DNA of 64,000 bases from NCBI RefSeq assembly GCF_030817275.1, contig NZ_JAUSZD010000002.1, positions 7,848,501-7,912,500 of the forward strand, read 5' to 3'. The DNA comes from Paenibacillus sp. V4I7. Its GTDB lineage: Bacteria; Bacillota; Bacilli; Paenibacillales; NBRC-103111. Shown in pieces: positions 8,116 to 17,425 of the stretch. Under the pieces are notes generated by a model. The model saw nothing but the letters and a program-made list of their open reading frames with translations. It was not told the origin of the DNA and made no database searches. The position numbers were made by a program, and so were the translations under genes. The first letter of the stretch is position 1. Every line of letters begins with the position of its first letter.

Positions 8116-10027
8116 CCTAGCCAAAAGAAATGTCCTAGGTAACCTCAAAAATTATTTGATTTATTTTATCTCCATGATCTTTAGCGTTGTCATCTACTAC
8201 ACATTCGTTTCCTTAAGGTATAGCCAAGAGATTGCTGCCAATGTGCAAAAATGGGAAGGTATGCGTTCGGTGTTTGCTCAGGCGTCCATTATTCTGATCT
8301 TATTTGCGGCCATATTTATTTGGTACTCCAATTCCTTCTTCACCAAAAAACGAAAGAAAGAAGTGGGTTTGTACTCGCTGCTAGGCGTGAGGAAAAGAAC
8401 GATCGGGACCATGCTGTTTTACGAAAATATGTTAATGGGAGCAGGTGCTGTTGCCGTAGGTATCGTTCTTGGAACGTTATTATCCAAACTATTCGCGATG
8501 ATGTTTCTGAAGCTGCTGGATTCGGCTGTCGAGGTGAGTTTCCGCATTTCTCCAGATGCCATCCTTAACACGGTTATTGTGTTTGCGGTTATTATATTCT
8601 TGACGTCCATTCATAGCTATCGCCTGATTTATCGGTTTCAGTTAGTTCAGTTGTTCCAAGCCGAGCAAGAAGGAGAGCACGTGCCTAAACCATCAGCATT
8701 TACGGCGGTTATTGCTGTCCTACTGCTGGCATTCGGGTACTGGCTTGTGTTCCAACCCATGACAACGGGTACGCAGATGGGGAGAAACTTCTTACTCATA
8801 CTCGGCAGTATTATCGTAGGCACGTATTTGCTATTCCGCTCTGCTATTGTCTATCTGCTCAAGCTAGTTCAGAAGACCAGGTCCCATTATTACAAGGGCA
8901 TGAATATCATTAGCACTTCACAATTGCTCTACCGCATCCAAGGAAATACGCGCATGTTCACGATGATTGCATTATTAAGTGCGCTAACGCTGTGCGCTGT
9001 CACCGTAGGTTCAGGCGCCTATTATACGCTTACGAAAGAAGCTGAAGAGGAAGCACCTTTCAGCTTCATGCATATCTCGCAAGGTGAAAGCTTCGATAAG
9101 CAAATAAGCGAGATCCTTCATAAGGCTCTAGAGCATCCTATAACTGAAAAGCTAGATGTTCCAATTATTCGGGTAACGGCGGATTTGACCGACTTCTATT
9201 ATCATCCATCCAGCTATCAAGCGAACGCGGTCCCTATTAAGCTATTGTCGGCAAACACATATAACCAAACCTCAGAGGCTTTAAACCGAGAGGGTCAGAT
9301 CCAGCTTAATGACAATGAGATTGCAGTAATTAAGCCTAAGTATGCTAGCTTTTCCGCATCCGATGTGGAAGGGGACCTTATTACTTTTGGGAATGGTGGG
9401 GGAAATGTCTCATTACCTATTTCGAAGTTAATAGAGGGAAGAGTATTACCATGGGGCTTTCCTGACTTAAGCTTTATTGTCAGTGATAGCTTATATACCA
9501 AGCTGCTCCAAGGCTCTGAATCCGTGACTTACAAAGCATATAAAGTGAAAGATCAACAGACAACCAATCAAAACTCTGAGGCAATGATGAAGCTGAAAAC
9601 CGATAAGAACGAGATGTCCACCTACTATTATCAGTATCGTCAGGGTTTGGAATCGGCAGGTATGAATATATTCACGTTAGGATTCCTGGCGCTTGTGTTT
9701 CTTGCGGCTACAGGCTGTATGATTTATTTCAAGCAGTTGACCGATGCCCATGCGGACAAAAACCGATACGATATCTTACGCAAAATTGGCGTAAGCAGGA
9801 AAGAAATACGGGCTACCGTAGCCAAACAGACGTTATTCGTGTTTATGCTGCCTCTGATCCTCGGAGTTCTACACACTGTAATGATCCTAAAGGCACTAAC
9901 CACTATCCAGCTGATCGGAGGCAATTTAATCGTTCCCATCCTGACTTCCATTATTGCTTATGCTGCCATCTATCTGAGCTATTATGTTTTGTGCGTTAGC
10001 TCCTTTAACAGGATTGTGAATAGGTAG
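8102..10027 (+). CDS. Bce-type FtsX-like ABC permease
   Basis: A permease of about 641 residues with the ten-helix layout of BceB: one N-terminal helix, FtsX-like bundles, and a long extracytoplasmic domain (about residues 310-510) between helices that would bind the peptide and talk to the kinase. The GTG at 8102 has AGGGGG 8 bases upstream; an in-frame GTG at 8093 has no ribosome site. It overlaps the ATPase gene by 14 bases, implying translational coupling. Drug specificity cannot be read from the sequence. Confidence 0.9.
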   Translation: MTLFSLAKRNVLGNLKNYLIYFISMIFSVVIYYTFVSLRYSQEIAANVQKWEGMRSVFAQASIILILFAAIFIWYSNSFFTKKRKKEVGLYSLLGVRKRTIGTMLFYENMLMGAGAVAVGIVLGTLLSKLFAMMFLKLLDSAVEVSFRISPDAILNTVIVFAVIIFLTSIHSYRLIYRFQLVQLFQAEQEGEHVPKPSAFTAVIAVLLLAFGYWLVFQPMTTGTQMGRNFLLILGSIIVGTYLLFRSAIVYLLKLVQKTRSHYYKGMNIISTSQLLYRIQGNTRMFTMIALLSALTLCAVTVGSGAYYTLTKEAEEEAPFSFMHISQGESFDKQISEILHKALEHPITEKLDVPIIRVTADLTDFYYHPSSYQANAVPIKLLSANTYNQTSEALNREGQIQLNDNEIAVIKPKYASFSASDVEGDLITFGNGGGNVSLPISKLIEGRVLPWGFPDLSFIVSDSLYTKLLQGSESVTYKAYKVKDQQTTNQNSEAMMKLKTDKNEMSTYYYQYRQGLESAGMNIFTLGFLALVFLAATGCMIYFKQLTDAHADKNRYDILRKIGVSRKEIRATVAKQTLFVFMLPLILGVLHTVMILKALTTIQLIGGNLIVPILTSIIAYAAIYLSYYVLCVSSFNRIVNR

Positions 10028-10051
10028 TCCATGAAGGCTAGAAACACTAAA

Positions 10052-10080
10052 AAGAAGACCGCCCATTGGATGGTCTTCTT
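10052..10080 (+). terminator. Terminator of the Bce-type transporter operon
   Basis: AAGAAGACC and GGTCTTCTT form a perfect 9-bp stem. The plus-strand T run is short, but the stem ends in TTCTTT and sits just before a convergent small gene. Confidence 0.65.
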
Positions 10081-10095
10081 TAGCACCGTTATAAG

Positions 10096-10254
10096 TTATT
10101 TCTTTATAAGATTCAACTTAAGAGCCTGCTCCTCCGTTAAAATAAACACCTCCTGAGGCCATATCTCCTCATCTTTATCTCTCCCGAAGAGACGAAGTAT
10201 CTCTGACCAGACCCCTTTTTCCATTGCTTCCGAAGCTGAAATCATGATCTTCAA
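10096..10254 (-). CDS. Small protein of unknown function, 52 residues
   Basis: I do not recognise this protein. A TTG start at 10254 follows GGGAGGTG at a 6-base spacing, a better site than the ATG at 10308. The product is charged and probably soluble (MKIMISASEAMEKGVW at the N-terminus, a DKDEE patch in the middle), with no cysteine or membrane helix. It follows the HxlR gene on the same strand by 55 bases and may share its transcript. Translation is plausible but not certain. Confidence 0.5.
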   Translation of the reverse strand: MKIMISASEAMEKGVWSEILRLFGRDKDEEIWPQEVFILTEEQALKLNLIKK

Positions 10255-10309
10255 AGCAAACACCTCCCGAGAATAGTTACTTCTAAACCATCTTAGCTCA
10301 GTGATCAAA

Positions 10310-10642
10310 CTAATGAGTTAGTATTGGAGCCATATCTTTTTCTTTCATATGATGCTCCCCCCAGGCACACATGGCATCGAGAATGGGTTTAAAAGACCAA
10401 CCATAATCAGTTAAGGAGTAGACCACTTTTGGTGGCACTTGATCATAACTTGTTCTTTTCACCATTCCGTCTTGTTCCAACTCGCGTAACTGTTGGGTAA
10501 GCATCTTCTGTGTAATGTCGGGCATTAACCTTTTTAACTCGCTTGTTCGTTTGTCCCCTTTGTCCAAATGACATAAGATTACGACCTTCCATTTACCACC
10601 GATCACATCAAGTGTGGCTTCAACTGGAACATTATAGGCCAT
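10310..10642 (-). CDS. HxlR family transcriptional regulator
   Basis: A 110-residue winged-helix regulator. The family hallmark IGGKWKVVILCHL occupies residues 14-26, followed by LTQQLRELEQDGMVKR. HxlR proteins are usually dimeric repressors that respond to thiol-reactive electrophiles or metabolites. There is one cysteine in the domain core (C24) and one near the C-terminus (C88), so redox sensing is possible. The ATG follows AGGAGG. A palindrome in its own promoter region is a likely autoregulatory operator. Confidence 0.9.
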   Translation of the reverse strand: MAYNVPVEATLDVIGGKWKVVILCHLDKGDKRTSELKRLMPDITQKMLTQQLRELEQDGMVKRTSYDQVPPKVVYSLTDYGWSFKPILDAMCAWGEHHMKEKDMAPILTH

Positions 10643-10669
10643 AGTAGTAAACCTCCTTTTGAAAATAAG

Positions 10670-10685
10670 GGTACTTTATAGTACC
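10670..10685. promoter_or_regulatory. Candidate HxlR operator
   Basis: GGTACT-TTAT-AGTACC is a perfect inverted repeat 27 bases upstream of the HxlR start. The half-site resembles those upstream of the second HxlR gene in this window (28187-28243). Confidence 0.6.
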
Positions 10686-10861
10686 TATATACCTTAAATG
10701 TATCTATACTACTTCAAAGTGAGTACTTATCAAAAAATTCGTATACAAATATAATAGCACTCAGAGTCGAAATGTTAAAGTGTACGGCCCTTCACTTTAA
10801 TTATAAACTAGGAGGATATCAGCGAGCAGGAATTGGTTACCCTGTTGCTTGTGCTTTTTTG

Positions 10862-12424
10862 TCATGAAACTTTGGGAACGGGTGATTTGTTCGCATGCTT
10901 CCCTGGCTCGATATAAAAGGATACGCCATCTCTCTGGTTCGCCGCGCGAACGGTCATGCCGTGATGATCCATAATTTGTTTCACGATGGCGAGGCCAAGT
11001 CCGAATTGGCCATCGCCGCCGGAGCGGAAGGGCTCGAAAAGGCTGTCCGCGATGGTTTGATCAAGAAGCGGGCCATCATTACTTATGCAAAACTGAGATA
11101 AAGAGGGTTGCCCTTTTATCGCATTCGCATTGTCGAGTGACTGTGATTTGACCAGGATGCGAATGCAGCTTTTGGCATAGCGGAGTTGGTTGTCTAGCAT
11201 GTTTTCCAAGGCTATTTTCCACTGTTCCTGATCACCGATTAGTGTGGTATGTGGAGCGAGATCCATCTCCCACTTGATTTCTGGACGACGATACCGCAGT
11301 CGCTCAACCACATCCTCGATGACAACATTGATCTCAAAAGGCTGAAAGGGCTTCTCTCGGGCCGTCAAATAGTTCAGCTTATTCAGCAGCAGCAAGTCGC
11401 GAATCCGTTTCTCCAGCCGCTCGCCCTCTTTCATAATAACGCCAACACTTTCATTGAGGGTTCCCTTCGGATAAACGCCGTCTTGTATGGATTGCGCATA
11501 GCTGCGAATCACCATCACAGGCGTCTTCAGCTCGTGAGACGTGTGCTGGAGGAAGAACTGCTGCGCCCGATCCTGCCGCACTAACCGCTGCCGCATGGAT
11601 TCAATCGCTTTGGCTAGCCGGCCAATCTCATCCTTGCGGATTGTCGTGATAGGCTCGTGCCAATCACGTTCGGCCATCCGCCCGACATGACGCTCCATCT
11701 GTACGAGTGGACGTGTGAAGTAGCGTGCTATTCCCAGACAGGGGAGCCAGCTAATGACAATAAGACCTACCATCAGCAGCATGAGCCGGCCAAACATCGT
11801 CATCACGAGATCGTTGCGATAGTTTCCCCAAGCATACGAGACGATGAAGTTGGGCTTAGTTAGATCACCTTCTTTGCGAATGACATAGAAGATACTCTTG
11901 TTCTCAATATTCCGCGTATATTTTTCTACGGGCAGCTGTTGTGCGAAGGCATCATGCTCCATAGCCTGCATGAATGGCTCGCTAATGGTAGCGCTCGAAC
12001 CCCATGTTTGATCGCTGGCAGTGCCGCTTATCATGAAATGCTGAATCGCTGGTCCGCTAAATGTCCCTTGAATAGACGCAGTTGCCCGTGTCGCCAGAGA
12101 TGAATTAGGAAGGATGTTGTTTGCTTCATTGTCAATTTTCGGTACAACCAAAATGCGCTTGTCCATAGGTATACCCTGGACAAAACTAGAAACCGGGAGT
12201 TGAATGGTTGGCTCAGCAGGGATTGCAAAAGTCGCCGCTTTGCTGCTTTCCACACGAAGACCGCTCTGTGTATCGAGTAAAATATCATACAGCTGCTCAG
12301 TGAAAAATCCCTTCAGTGTCCAAGGAAGCAGGATAGCGAGCAGTGTGAAAATCAAAAGTGTTAAAGAGGCAAACGCCCCCCATAGCTTGACCGCAAGAGG
12401 CCAATTTCCCAGACGCATTCTCAT
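10862..12424 (-). CDS. cssS: Secretion-stress sensor histidine kinase (CssS-like)
   Basis: A 520-residue kinase, longer than Bacillus CssS (about 450). It has an N-terminal membrane helix (about 15-35), an extracytoplasmic sensor domain of about 170 residues, a second helix near 210-228, a HAMP segment (TRPLVQMERHVGRMAERDW), the H297 box in HTSHELKTPVMV, and a HATPase domain with GLGLAIVKQIM. The gene overlaps cssR by four bases. The assignment rests mainly on the neighbouring regulator, which closely resembles CssR; the expected signal is misfolded protein at the membrane-wall interface. Confidence 0.82.
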   Translation of the reverse strand: MRMRLGNWPLAVKLWGAFASLTLLIFTLLAILLPWTLKGFFTEQLYDILLDTQSGLRVESSKAATFAIPAEPTIQLPVSSFVQGIPMDKRILVVPKIDNEANNILPNSSLATRATASIQGTFSGPAIQHFMISGTASDQTWGSSATISEPFMQAMEHDAFAQQLPVEKYTRNIENKSIFYVIRKEGDLTKPNFIVSYAWGNYRNDLVMTMFGRLMLLMVGLIVISWLPCLGIARYFTRPLVQMERHVGRMAERDWHEPITTIRKDEIGRLAKAIESMRQRLVRQDRAQQFFLQHTSHELKTPVMVIRSYAQSIQDGVYPKGTLNESVGVIMKEGERLEKRIRDLLLLNKLNYLTAREKPFQPFEINVVIEDVVERLRYRRPEIKWEMDLAPHTTLIGDQEQWKIALENMLDNQLRYAKSCIRILVKSQSLDNANAIKGQPSLSQFCISNDGPLLDQTIADSLFEPFRSGGDGQFGLGLAIVKQIMDHHGMTVRAANQRDGVSFYIEPGKHANKSPVPKVS

Positions 12425-13116
12425 GCTTTCACCATCCTATATCCGTAACCATACACGGTTTCAAGTCGCAATTCCGGCAGCTTCCGGCGTAATCTTCGCA
12501 CCAAGTCGTCAACGACGCGATCCGTACCGAAGTAATCGATGCCCCAGACAGCGGTAAGCACCTGCTGACGTTCAAGCACCTGTCCATGGTGATTCACCAG
12601 GTAAAGCAGCAGTTCGAATTCCTTCGACGTAAGCTCCGGATTCGTTCCATCGGCGTCGGTCACGATGCGGCCTTGCTCATCGATCAGATAGGGTCCGACG
12701 GTCAGTTTCACGCGGCGTTCTTGGGCGGCTGTCAGGGATCCGCCGAGCCGTTCCCCATAGACGCGTTCAAGCAATTTACGTGTGCGAATCACGAGTTCCC
12801 GCGGTAAAAAAGGCTTGGCTAGATAATCATCACTTCCTAGCTCCAGTCCAATAATCCGATCAATATCTGCATCCCGTGCGGAAATAAAGATAACAGGCTG
12901 CATCGGTTGATCCGCCTTGATTTCCCGCATCAATTGATAACCGTCCACGCCGGGCAGCATAATATCGAGGACCCACAAGTCCGGCCGCTCCGAGATTGCT
13001 TCTCGGGCTGAGGTTCCGTCAGGGAACGAGCGCACTTGCCACCCCTCTTTCTCTAAATATGCGGCCAGCACGCCTCTTAAATCCTCTTCATCTTCCACTA
13101 GATAGATATGATACAT
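12421..13116 (-). CDS. cssR: Secretion-stress response regulator (CssR-like)
   Basis: A 231-residue OmpR/PhoB-type regulator. The receiver carries YLVEDEEDL and phosphoacceptor D51 in LWVLDIMLPGVDGY; the stretch VIFISARDADIDR and LPRELVIRTRKLL closely resemble Bacillus CssR as I remember it. A winged helix ends in RLETVYGYGYRMV. Known CssR targets are the surface quality-control proteases HtrA and HtrB, neither of which is in this window. It is followed by cssS with an ATGA overlap. Confidence 0.85.
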   Translation of the reverse strand: MYHIYLVEDEEDLRGVLAAYLEKEGWQVRSFPDGTSAREAISERPDLWVLDIMLPGVDGYQLMREIKADQPMQPVIFISARDADIDRIIGLELGSDDYLAKPFLPRELVIRTRKLLERVYGERLGGSLTAAQERRVKLTVGPYLIDEQGRIVTDADGTNPELTSKEFELLLYLVNHHGQVLERQQVLTAVWGIDYFGTDRVVDDLVRRLRRKLPELRLETVYGYGYRMVKA

Positions 13117-13148
13117 TTACAATCTCCTACTTTCCTAACTACATAGGG

Positions 13149-13191
13149 AAAAAGTGGAGCCGATCCGCTTAAAAATGCGACCGGTTCCACT
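13149..13191 (-). terminator. Terminator of the secreted-protein gene
   Basis: A stem of about 15 pairs (AGTGGAGCCGATC against its near complement) is followed on the minus strand by five T residues. It separates the 252-residue secreted protein gene from cssRS, so cssRS needs either readthrough or its own promoter. Confidence 0.7.
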
Positions 13192-13214
13192 AGATTCAAA
13201 TAGCTAAACAATCT

Positions 13215-13973
13215 TTATTTCTCAGCGGGTGCTGGAATTTCTGTTTTCAATTTCTTCGTCAACTCGCGAAGCTCTTCGGTTTGCTTCACATAATCCTTCA
13301 ACAATTCCGGCAATAGGCTTTTAATCGCCTCAGCATCATCAGCTTCCACAGCTTCCGTTAATTTCTGCTGGCGTTTGAAAGATTCGGGTAGCTCCGCTTT
13401 CATTATATCACCAGCTACAGCACCCTCAAGTGGAAGTGCTTGGGTAACCAGTTGTTTGATCATGATATCTTTTGTAGGCGGCGTTATTTCACCATCTGAA
13501 TTGATGGTAGCAGAAGGAAGGGCAGGGGCGGCAGTAACGGAAGCTGGGAGCCCTTCTAATTGAAGCGCATCGTCTTCAGTCAGGACTTTCTCATCTGTTT
13601 TACCGGTTTCAGCATCTTTCTTAATGATCACTTTTTTAGAAAAAGTAGGCTTTGGAAACTCACTTTCTACCTGTTTGCGATCTTCTAACGCTTTCTTCCA
13701 GTCAGATAGAGTTTCTGGTGCATAGGTACTGGCAAGCAGCTTCCAGTAGTTTCGCTCATGAGTTGGCAGCATCAGTAAACCTGCGCTAGCGCTAGTTGTA
13801 CGGAACATCATGACTGGTTTGCTGCCTTCAGGTTTTGAGATTTGAATCCCTTGGATCGATTTGGTTTCTTTGGTCGTGTCTGCTGCGGATGCACTTACGG
13901 CTCCGAAGGCGATAGTTGCGATTACGGCTAGCAAGCTAGTTTGAGCTGCGCGTTTTTTCCATTGTGTGTTCAT
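13215..13973 (-). CDS. Secreted protein of unknown function
   Basis: I do not recognise this 252-residue protein. It begins with a classical signal peptide (about 1-33: basic MNTQWKKR, then a hydrophobic core ending in SASA). The mature part is rich in Lys, Glu, Pro and Ala, has two predicted charged helical stretches near the C-terminus, and no cysteine. The ATG at 13973 has GAGGAG 8 bases upstream; the frame extends further but unsupported. Its position just upstream of cssRS makes it a candidate partner, sensor input or substrate of the stress system, but that is inference only. Confidence 0.75.
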   Translation of the reverse strand: MNTQWKKRAAQTSLLAVIATIAFGAVSASAADTTKETKSIQGIQISKPEGSKPVMMFRTTSASAGLLMLPTHERNYWKLLASTYAPETLSDWKKALEDRKQVESEFPKPTFSKKVIIKKDAETGKTDEKVLTEDDALQLEGLPASVTAAPALPSATINSDGEITPPTKDIMIKQLVTQALPLEGAVAGDIMKAELPESFKRQQKLTEAVEADDAEAIKSLLPELLKDYVKQTEELRELTKKLKTEIPAPAEK

Positions 13974-14156
13974 TTTAAAAACTCCTCTCGATATATGTAG
14001 CTTGTAGGGAATGTTATTCATTTCCCTTACACCCTTACTGTACCGAAAGATTATGGACATCCTATCGTAACATTGTGGGAAATTATGTGTAGAAGCATGC
14101 GGATTGCGATAAACTAATAAGACGGTAGTAATCAACATTTTGCTAGGAGGATTAGG

Positions 14157-14453
14157 ATGAAAGAAATTGAACTGGGTCCCGAACAACGTTTCACAGATCT
14201 ACCCGCAGAAGTTGAGATTGAAAGCCAAAAGTACTGGATTTTGAAAAACGACGAACCTAATAGCTATCGTTTAGTGTCGCGCAAATGTCCGCATGCTGGG
14301 GGTTTGGTAGAAGAGGAAGGTGGGGAGCTGGTATGTCCCTTACATGGTTGGGAATTCGATTCTCATACAGGCGTTTGTCTGAACGTGCCTTCGAAAGGTC
14401 TAACCGCGTATACCGTTGTTGTAAAAGATGGGCTGCTTGTCGCCAAGATGTAA
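14157..14453 (+). CDS. Small Rieske [2Fe-2S] protein
   Basis: A 98-residue stand-alone Rieske ferredoxin-like protein. Both cluster motifs are present: CPHAGG (C and H ligands near residues 43 and 45) and CPLHGWEFD (C and H near 61 and 64). It resembles the small subunit of NirD/BphF-type systems but has no oxygenase or nitrite reductase gene beside it. The ATG follows GGAGGATTAGG. The electron-transfer partner is unknown. Confidence 0.9.
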   Translation: MKEIELGPEQRFTDLPAEVEIESQKYWILKNDEPNSYRLVSRKCPHAGGLVEEEGGELVCPLHGWEFDSHTGVCLNVPSKGLTAYTVVVKDGLLVAKM

Positions 14454-14460
14454 AGGCTAT

Positions 14461-14802
14461 TTATTGTTCCCAGAGGAACATCAGAATGCGATGAAGGATG
14501 TAAAAAAGGGCGAAACAAATAGCGAGAAAATGCTTGCCAGTTACGTAAAGAGCAGTAATGGCAACAGCAAAAATAGCAAGTTCGATGAAAAATTGAAGAG
14601 GCTGAGAGACGGTTATTGAAGCTTTCGGGGAAACGAACATGCCCCATAGGATGGCTGCTAGCAGCGGAGTGCCAATGCCCAGAACGCCTTTGAGCAGCGC
14701 TCCTTTGCCAACATGAAATCCCCAATAGCTAAGAGAAGCAAGGATGCAAAGTTCTAACAAAAAACGTAAGCCTAAATTGGCGGCTTTCATTATAATCATC
14801 AT
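14461..14802 (-). CDS. yrdB: YrdB family membrane protein
   Basis: A 113-residue protein with four predicted membrane helices and the family's N-terminal NLGLRFLLELCILASLSYWG pattern (YrdB/DUF2568). The biochemical role of the family is unknown. It converges on the Rieske gene with only 7 bases between stops, so there is no room for a classical terminator. Two starts are possible (14802 and the methionine at codon 5); the first is kept because it follows GGGGAG. Confidence 0.8.
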   Translation of the reverse strand: MMIIMKAANLGLRFLLELCILASLSYWGFHVGKGALLKGVLGIGTPLLAAILWGMFVSPKASITVSQPLQFFIELAIFAVAITALYVTGKHFLAICFALFYILHRILMFLWEQ

Positions 14803-14889
14803 GATAACAACACTCCCCTTCCAGTCAAACTAATTGTAATAATATATTAACTAATGATATTAGTTTATGCAATCTTTTTCTACATTTAA

Positions 14890-14931
14890 AAATACCACTG
14901 CAGAACGTGTTTACGTTCCGAAGTGGTATTT
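14890..14931. terminator. Long hairpin, possible terminator or leader element
   Basis: AAATACCACT pairs with AGTGGTATTT, and inside it GAACGT pairs with ACGTTC around a 4-base loop. The plus side is followed by TGGTTTGATTTTT. Its role between two divergent genes is unclear. Confidence 0.45.
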
Positions 14932-15011
14932 GGTTTGATTTTTGCCGATTCAAATGCAACTTACGTGTTTGAAGCATACCGTCCGGACCAGTGGGATCTT
15001 GACTCACGCTA

Positions 15012-15046
15012 ACAAAAAAGTGACCCACAGCAACGGGCCGTGGGTC
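15012..15046 (-). terminator. Leftward terminator-like hairpin
   Basis: GACCCAC and GTGGGTC pair; read on the minus strand, the stem is followed by ACTTTTTTG. It points against the downstream kinase gene, so it would stop antisense or leftward transcripts. Confidence 0.5.
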
Positions 15047-15206
15047 TAAGTTATATATTTTAAAGGGGGGTCGAACTTTATTATAGGCTTACTTCATTAA
15101 AATCAGATGAATATCAGATTTCATTTTCATTACATTTTTGCTAATGGTAAAATAGAGCTAATGAACACATCTAAGAATAGTGTTGCTAGAGCGGAGGAAC
15201 CATGTT

Positions 15207-17423
15207 TTGAAACATTATTCTATGCGATCGCATTTGACCATAACTTTCGCTATTATGGCGATGATTCCGATTCTAATACTTGGCAGTTTTCAAGTTTCTC
15301 AAATTATCCATATTACGCAGGAGTCCAATCAGAATCAGCGGCAGACAACCTACCGACTGGGGGATGCTGTCCAAGATTACATGTACTATCATCGAAATGC
15401 GGTTGAAACATTAGCTGCCACAATTACGGCTTCGGACGCCACCTTCCGTACGCGCGAAAGCTTAACGCTAAAGCTGCAATCGCTGCAAGAAAATTTGGCG
15501 GGCTTCACCGGCATCTACGTTGTAGATCAAAATGGGATCATCAAAGCGACTCATACTGCAGCGAATGCTTCACTCATTGGCGCCGACGTCAAGGAGCGAG
15601 ACTACACCAAACGTGTGCAAACGGCACAAAAGACCATCATATCCTCGTTATTCCGGGGACCAGAAAGCTTGAATGAGTCGGCAGTCGCGATTGCTGTACC
15701 GGTTTATAAGGGAAATAGGCAGGCTGATGGCTTCGTGCTCGCCGTGCTCGAATTGGCGCCTATTAAGGAACTTGTTACCAAATATGATTATGGCAAAGAA
15801 GCGTATCCAGTTGTTCTGGATCATGCGGGTAAACCCATCTATCATCCGAACGCAGCACTGACTGAATCCATGGCGGATTTATCGCAGGAGCCTGTTGCCG
15901 TAGATGCCCGAGCCCAGCGACAGGGGGAAGGAACTTACCAATTAAGCACATCGACACATAAAGAGCTGATTACCTACAAAACCATCCCCGAAATCGATTG
16001 GATCGTGTGGGTAAGTAAGTCCAAAGCCGCAGTCAATGCTGCTTTCATCGAATCTCTCCGTATCACGATATTGCTGCTGGTTTTCACACTCATTTTGACT
16101 GTATTGCTGGGCAGTTTTCTGGCGAAACGGCTGAATGGAACCATTCACGCCTTGGTTGGTTACACGCAGCGTCTTGCTGGAGGCACCTTCGCCAAGCCGG
16201 ATAACAAAGTCGTTCCTCAGGGTTCACCTTTAGAACTGCAATTGCTGGCAGATCATTTCTTCCGGATGGCTGAGCAAATTAAGGAAAATCAAGGAGCGCT
16301 GCTGCAGCTCAACAGCGAACTTGAGAATCGTGTCGAGGAACGAACCCAGCGGCTGCAGGACGAGCATGCGACCTTGAACGCCGTTCTAGAAAGCATGTCC
16401 GATGCGATTGTCCTGATCGACGTAAAGCATAATGTTGTTTACGCTAATCATCGGATGGCCGAAATCTTCGCAATTCCGATGTCGGAGTTAGGGGCAATGA
16501 ATGAGGCTGCGCTGTTTGAAAGGATTGCTCTTTTGCTGCCCGAACGTCAAGACGAGTTGCAAATGCTTACAGCTGAGCCGAGGGTGCAGGGTGCTTTTAC
16601 GGTGAAATCCGAGCATGGCAAAGAGCGCTTTATGATGGTTTCGGCGTTTCAGGTGGCTAGAGAAGGGCGAGTTTTTGGTCGCGGCTATGTGTGGCGTGAT
16701 ATGACCAAGGAACATGAAATCGATGCGCTTAAGAATGATCTGATTTCCCTTGCATCCCATGAATTCAAAACACCAATCACTAGTATACGCGGGGGTGTGG
16801 AGACACTTCTTCGTGTGGATGCCCAGTGGGAAGAAAGCTTTAAGCAGGAGCTGCTGGAGGGGATTCATGAGGACATCGGGCGCATTCAGGATCTGATCGA
16901 TGAGTGGTTGGATATCTCGAAGATCGAATCGGGTGCCATGCGGATCAATCCGCAGCCACTTCGGCTGGAAGCAGTTGTGGAAAGCGCCAAGAGAAGGCTG
17001 CCGCAGCAAGCGAACTACGAGCATACCCAATTCGAGGTGCATTTGGAGGGCGGTATTCCTTTGGTCTACGCGGACAAGCTGCGCATGGAGCAAGTTCTCG
17101 TGAACTTGTTCACGAACGCAGTTCGATATAATGTGCAGCATCCGATCATTCGAATTACCGCTAAAGCGGATGAGCGTTATGTTCATCTGGAAGTTCAAGA
17201 TAATGGCATAGGGATCTCAGCAGAGCATGCGGATAAAATATTTGACCGCTTCTACCGAGTTGATGTGTCATCAAGCCGTCAAACGGGCGGGACTGGACTC
17301 GGTCTTGCGATCTGCAAGGGGATCATGCAAGCGCACGGTGGAGAGATCCGCGTAGCGAGCAAGCTTGGTGAGGGAAGTACATTTATCCTCTCCATACCAA
17401 GGTTCCAAGGGAAGGAGAGCTGA
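15207..17423 (+). CDS. Sensor histidine kinase with Cache, HAMP and PAS domains
   Basis: A 738-residue membrane kinase. In order: a membrane helix (about 12-30), an extracellular double-Cache-like sensor domain (about 35-275), a second helix (about 283-303), HAMP, a coiled coil ending in ERTQRLQDEHATLN, a PAS domain (392-500), the phosphoacceptor H518 in SLASHEFKTPIT, and a HATPase domain with DNGIGI and GTGLGLAI. The TTG at 15207 has GGAGGA 8 bases upstream; the ATG at 15222 is too far from it. The regulator gene follows 2 bases later. The ligand is unknown. Confidence 0.9.
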   Translation: MKHYSMRSHLTITFAIMAMIPILILGSFQVSQIIHITQESNQNQRQTTYRLGDAVQDYMYYHRNAVETLAATITASDATFRTRESLTLKLQSLQENLAGFTGIYVVDQNGIIKATHTAANASLIGADVKERDYTKRVQTAQKTIISSLFRGPESLNESAVAIAVPVYKGNRQADGFVLAVLELAPIKELVTKYDYGKEAYPVVLDHAGKPIYHPNAALTESMADLSQEPVAVDARAQRQGEGTYQLSTSTHKELITYKTIPEIDWIVWVSKSKAAVNAAFIESLRITILLLVFTLILTVLLGSFLAKRLNGTIHALVGYTQRLAGGTFAKPDNKVVPQGSPLELQLLADHFFRMAEQIKENQGALLQLNSELENRVEERTQRLQDEHATLNAVLESMSDAIVLIDVKHNVVYANHRMAEIFAIPMSELGAMNEAALFERIALLLPERQDELQMLTAEPRVQGAFTVKSEHGKERFMMVSAFQVAREGRVFGRGYVWRDMTKEHEIDALKNDLISLASHEFKTPITSIRGGVETLLRVDAQWEESFKQELLEGIHEDIGRIQDLIDEWLDISKIESGAMRINPQPLRLEAVVESAKRRLPQQANYEHTQFEVHLEGGIPLVYADKLRMEQVLVNLFTNAVRYNVQHPIIRITAKADERYVHLEVQDNGIGISAEHADKIFDRFYRVDVSSSRQTGGTGLGLAICKGIMQAHGGEIRVASKLGEGSTFILSIPRFQGKES

Positions 17424-17425
17424 AA

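Larger units (their letters stand above)
14803..15206. other. 404-bp gap with several hairpins
   Basis: This stretch lies between two divergent genes. It holds a hairpin at 14890-14931, a minus-strand terminator-like hairpin at 15012-15046, and A/T-rich sequence that should contain both promoters. A 67-codon minus-strand frame (14825-15028) has no ribosome site and I do not consider it a gene. Confidence 0.5.

Noticed and set aside
14825..15028. 67-codon minus-strand gene
   Set aside because: No ribosome site and no recognisable domain; it overlaps two hairpins.
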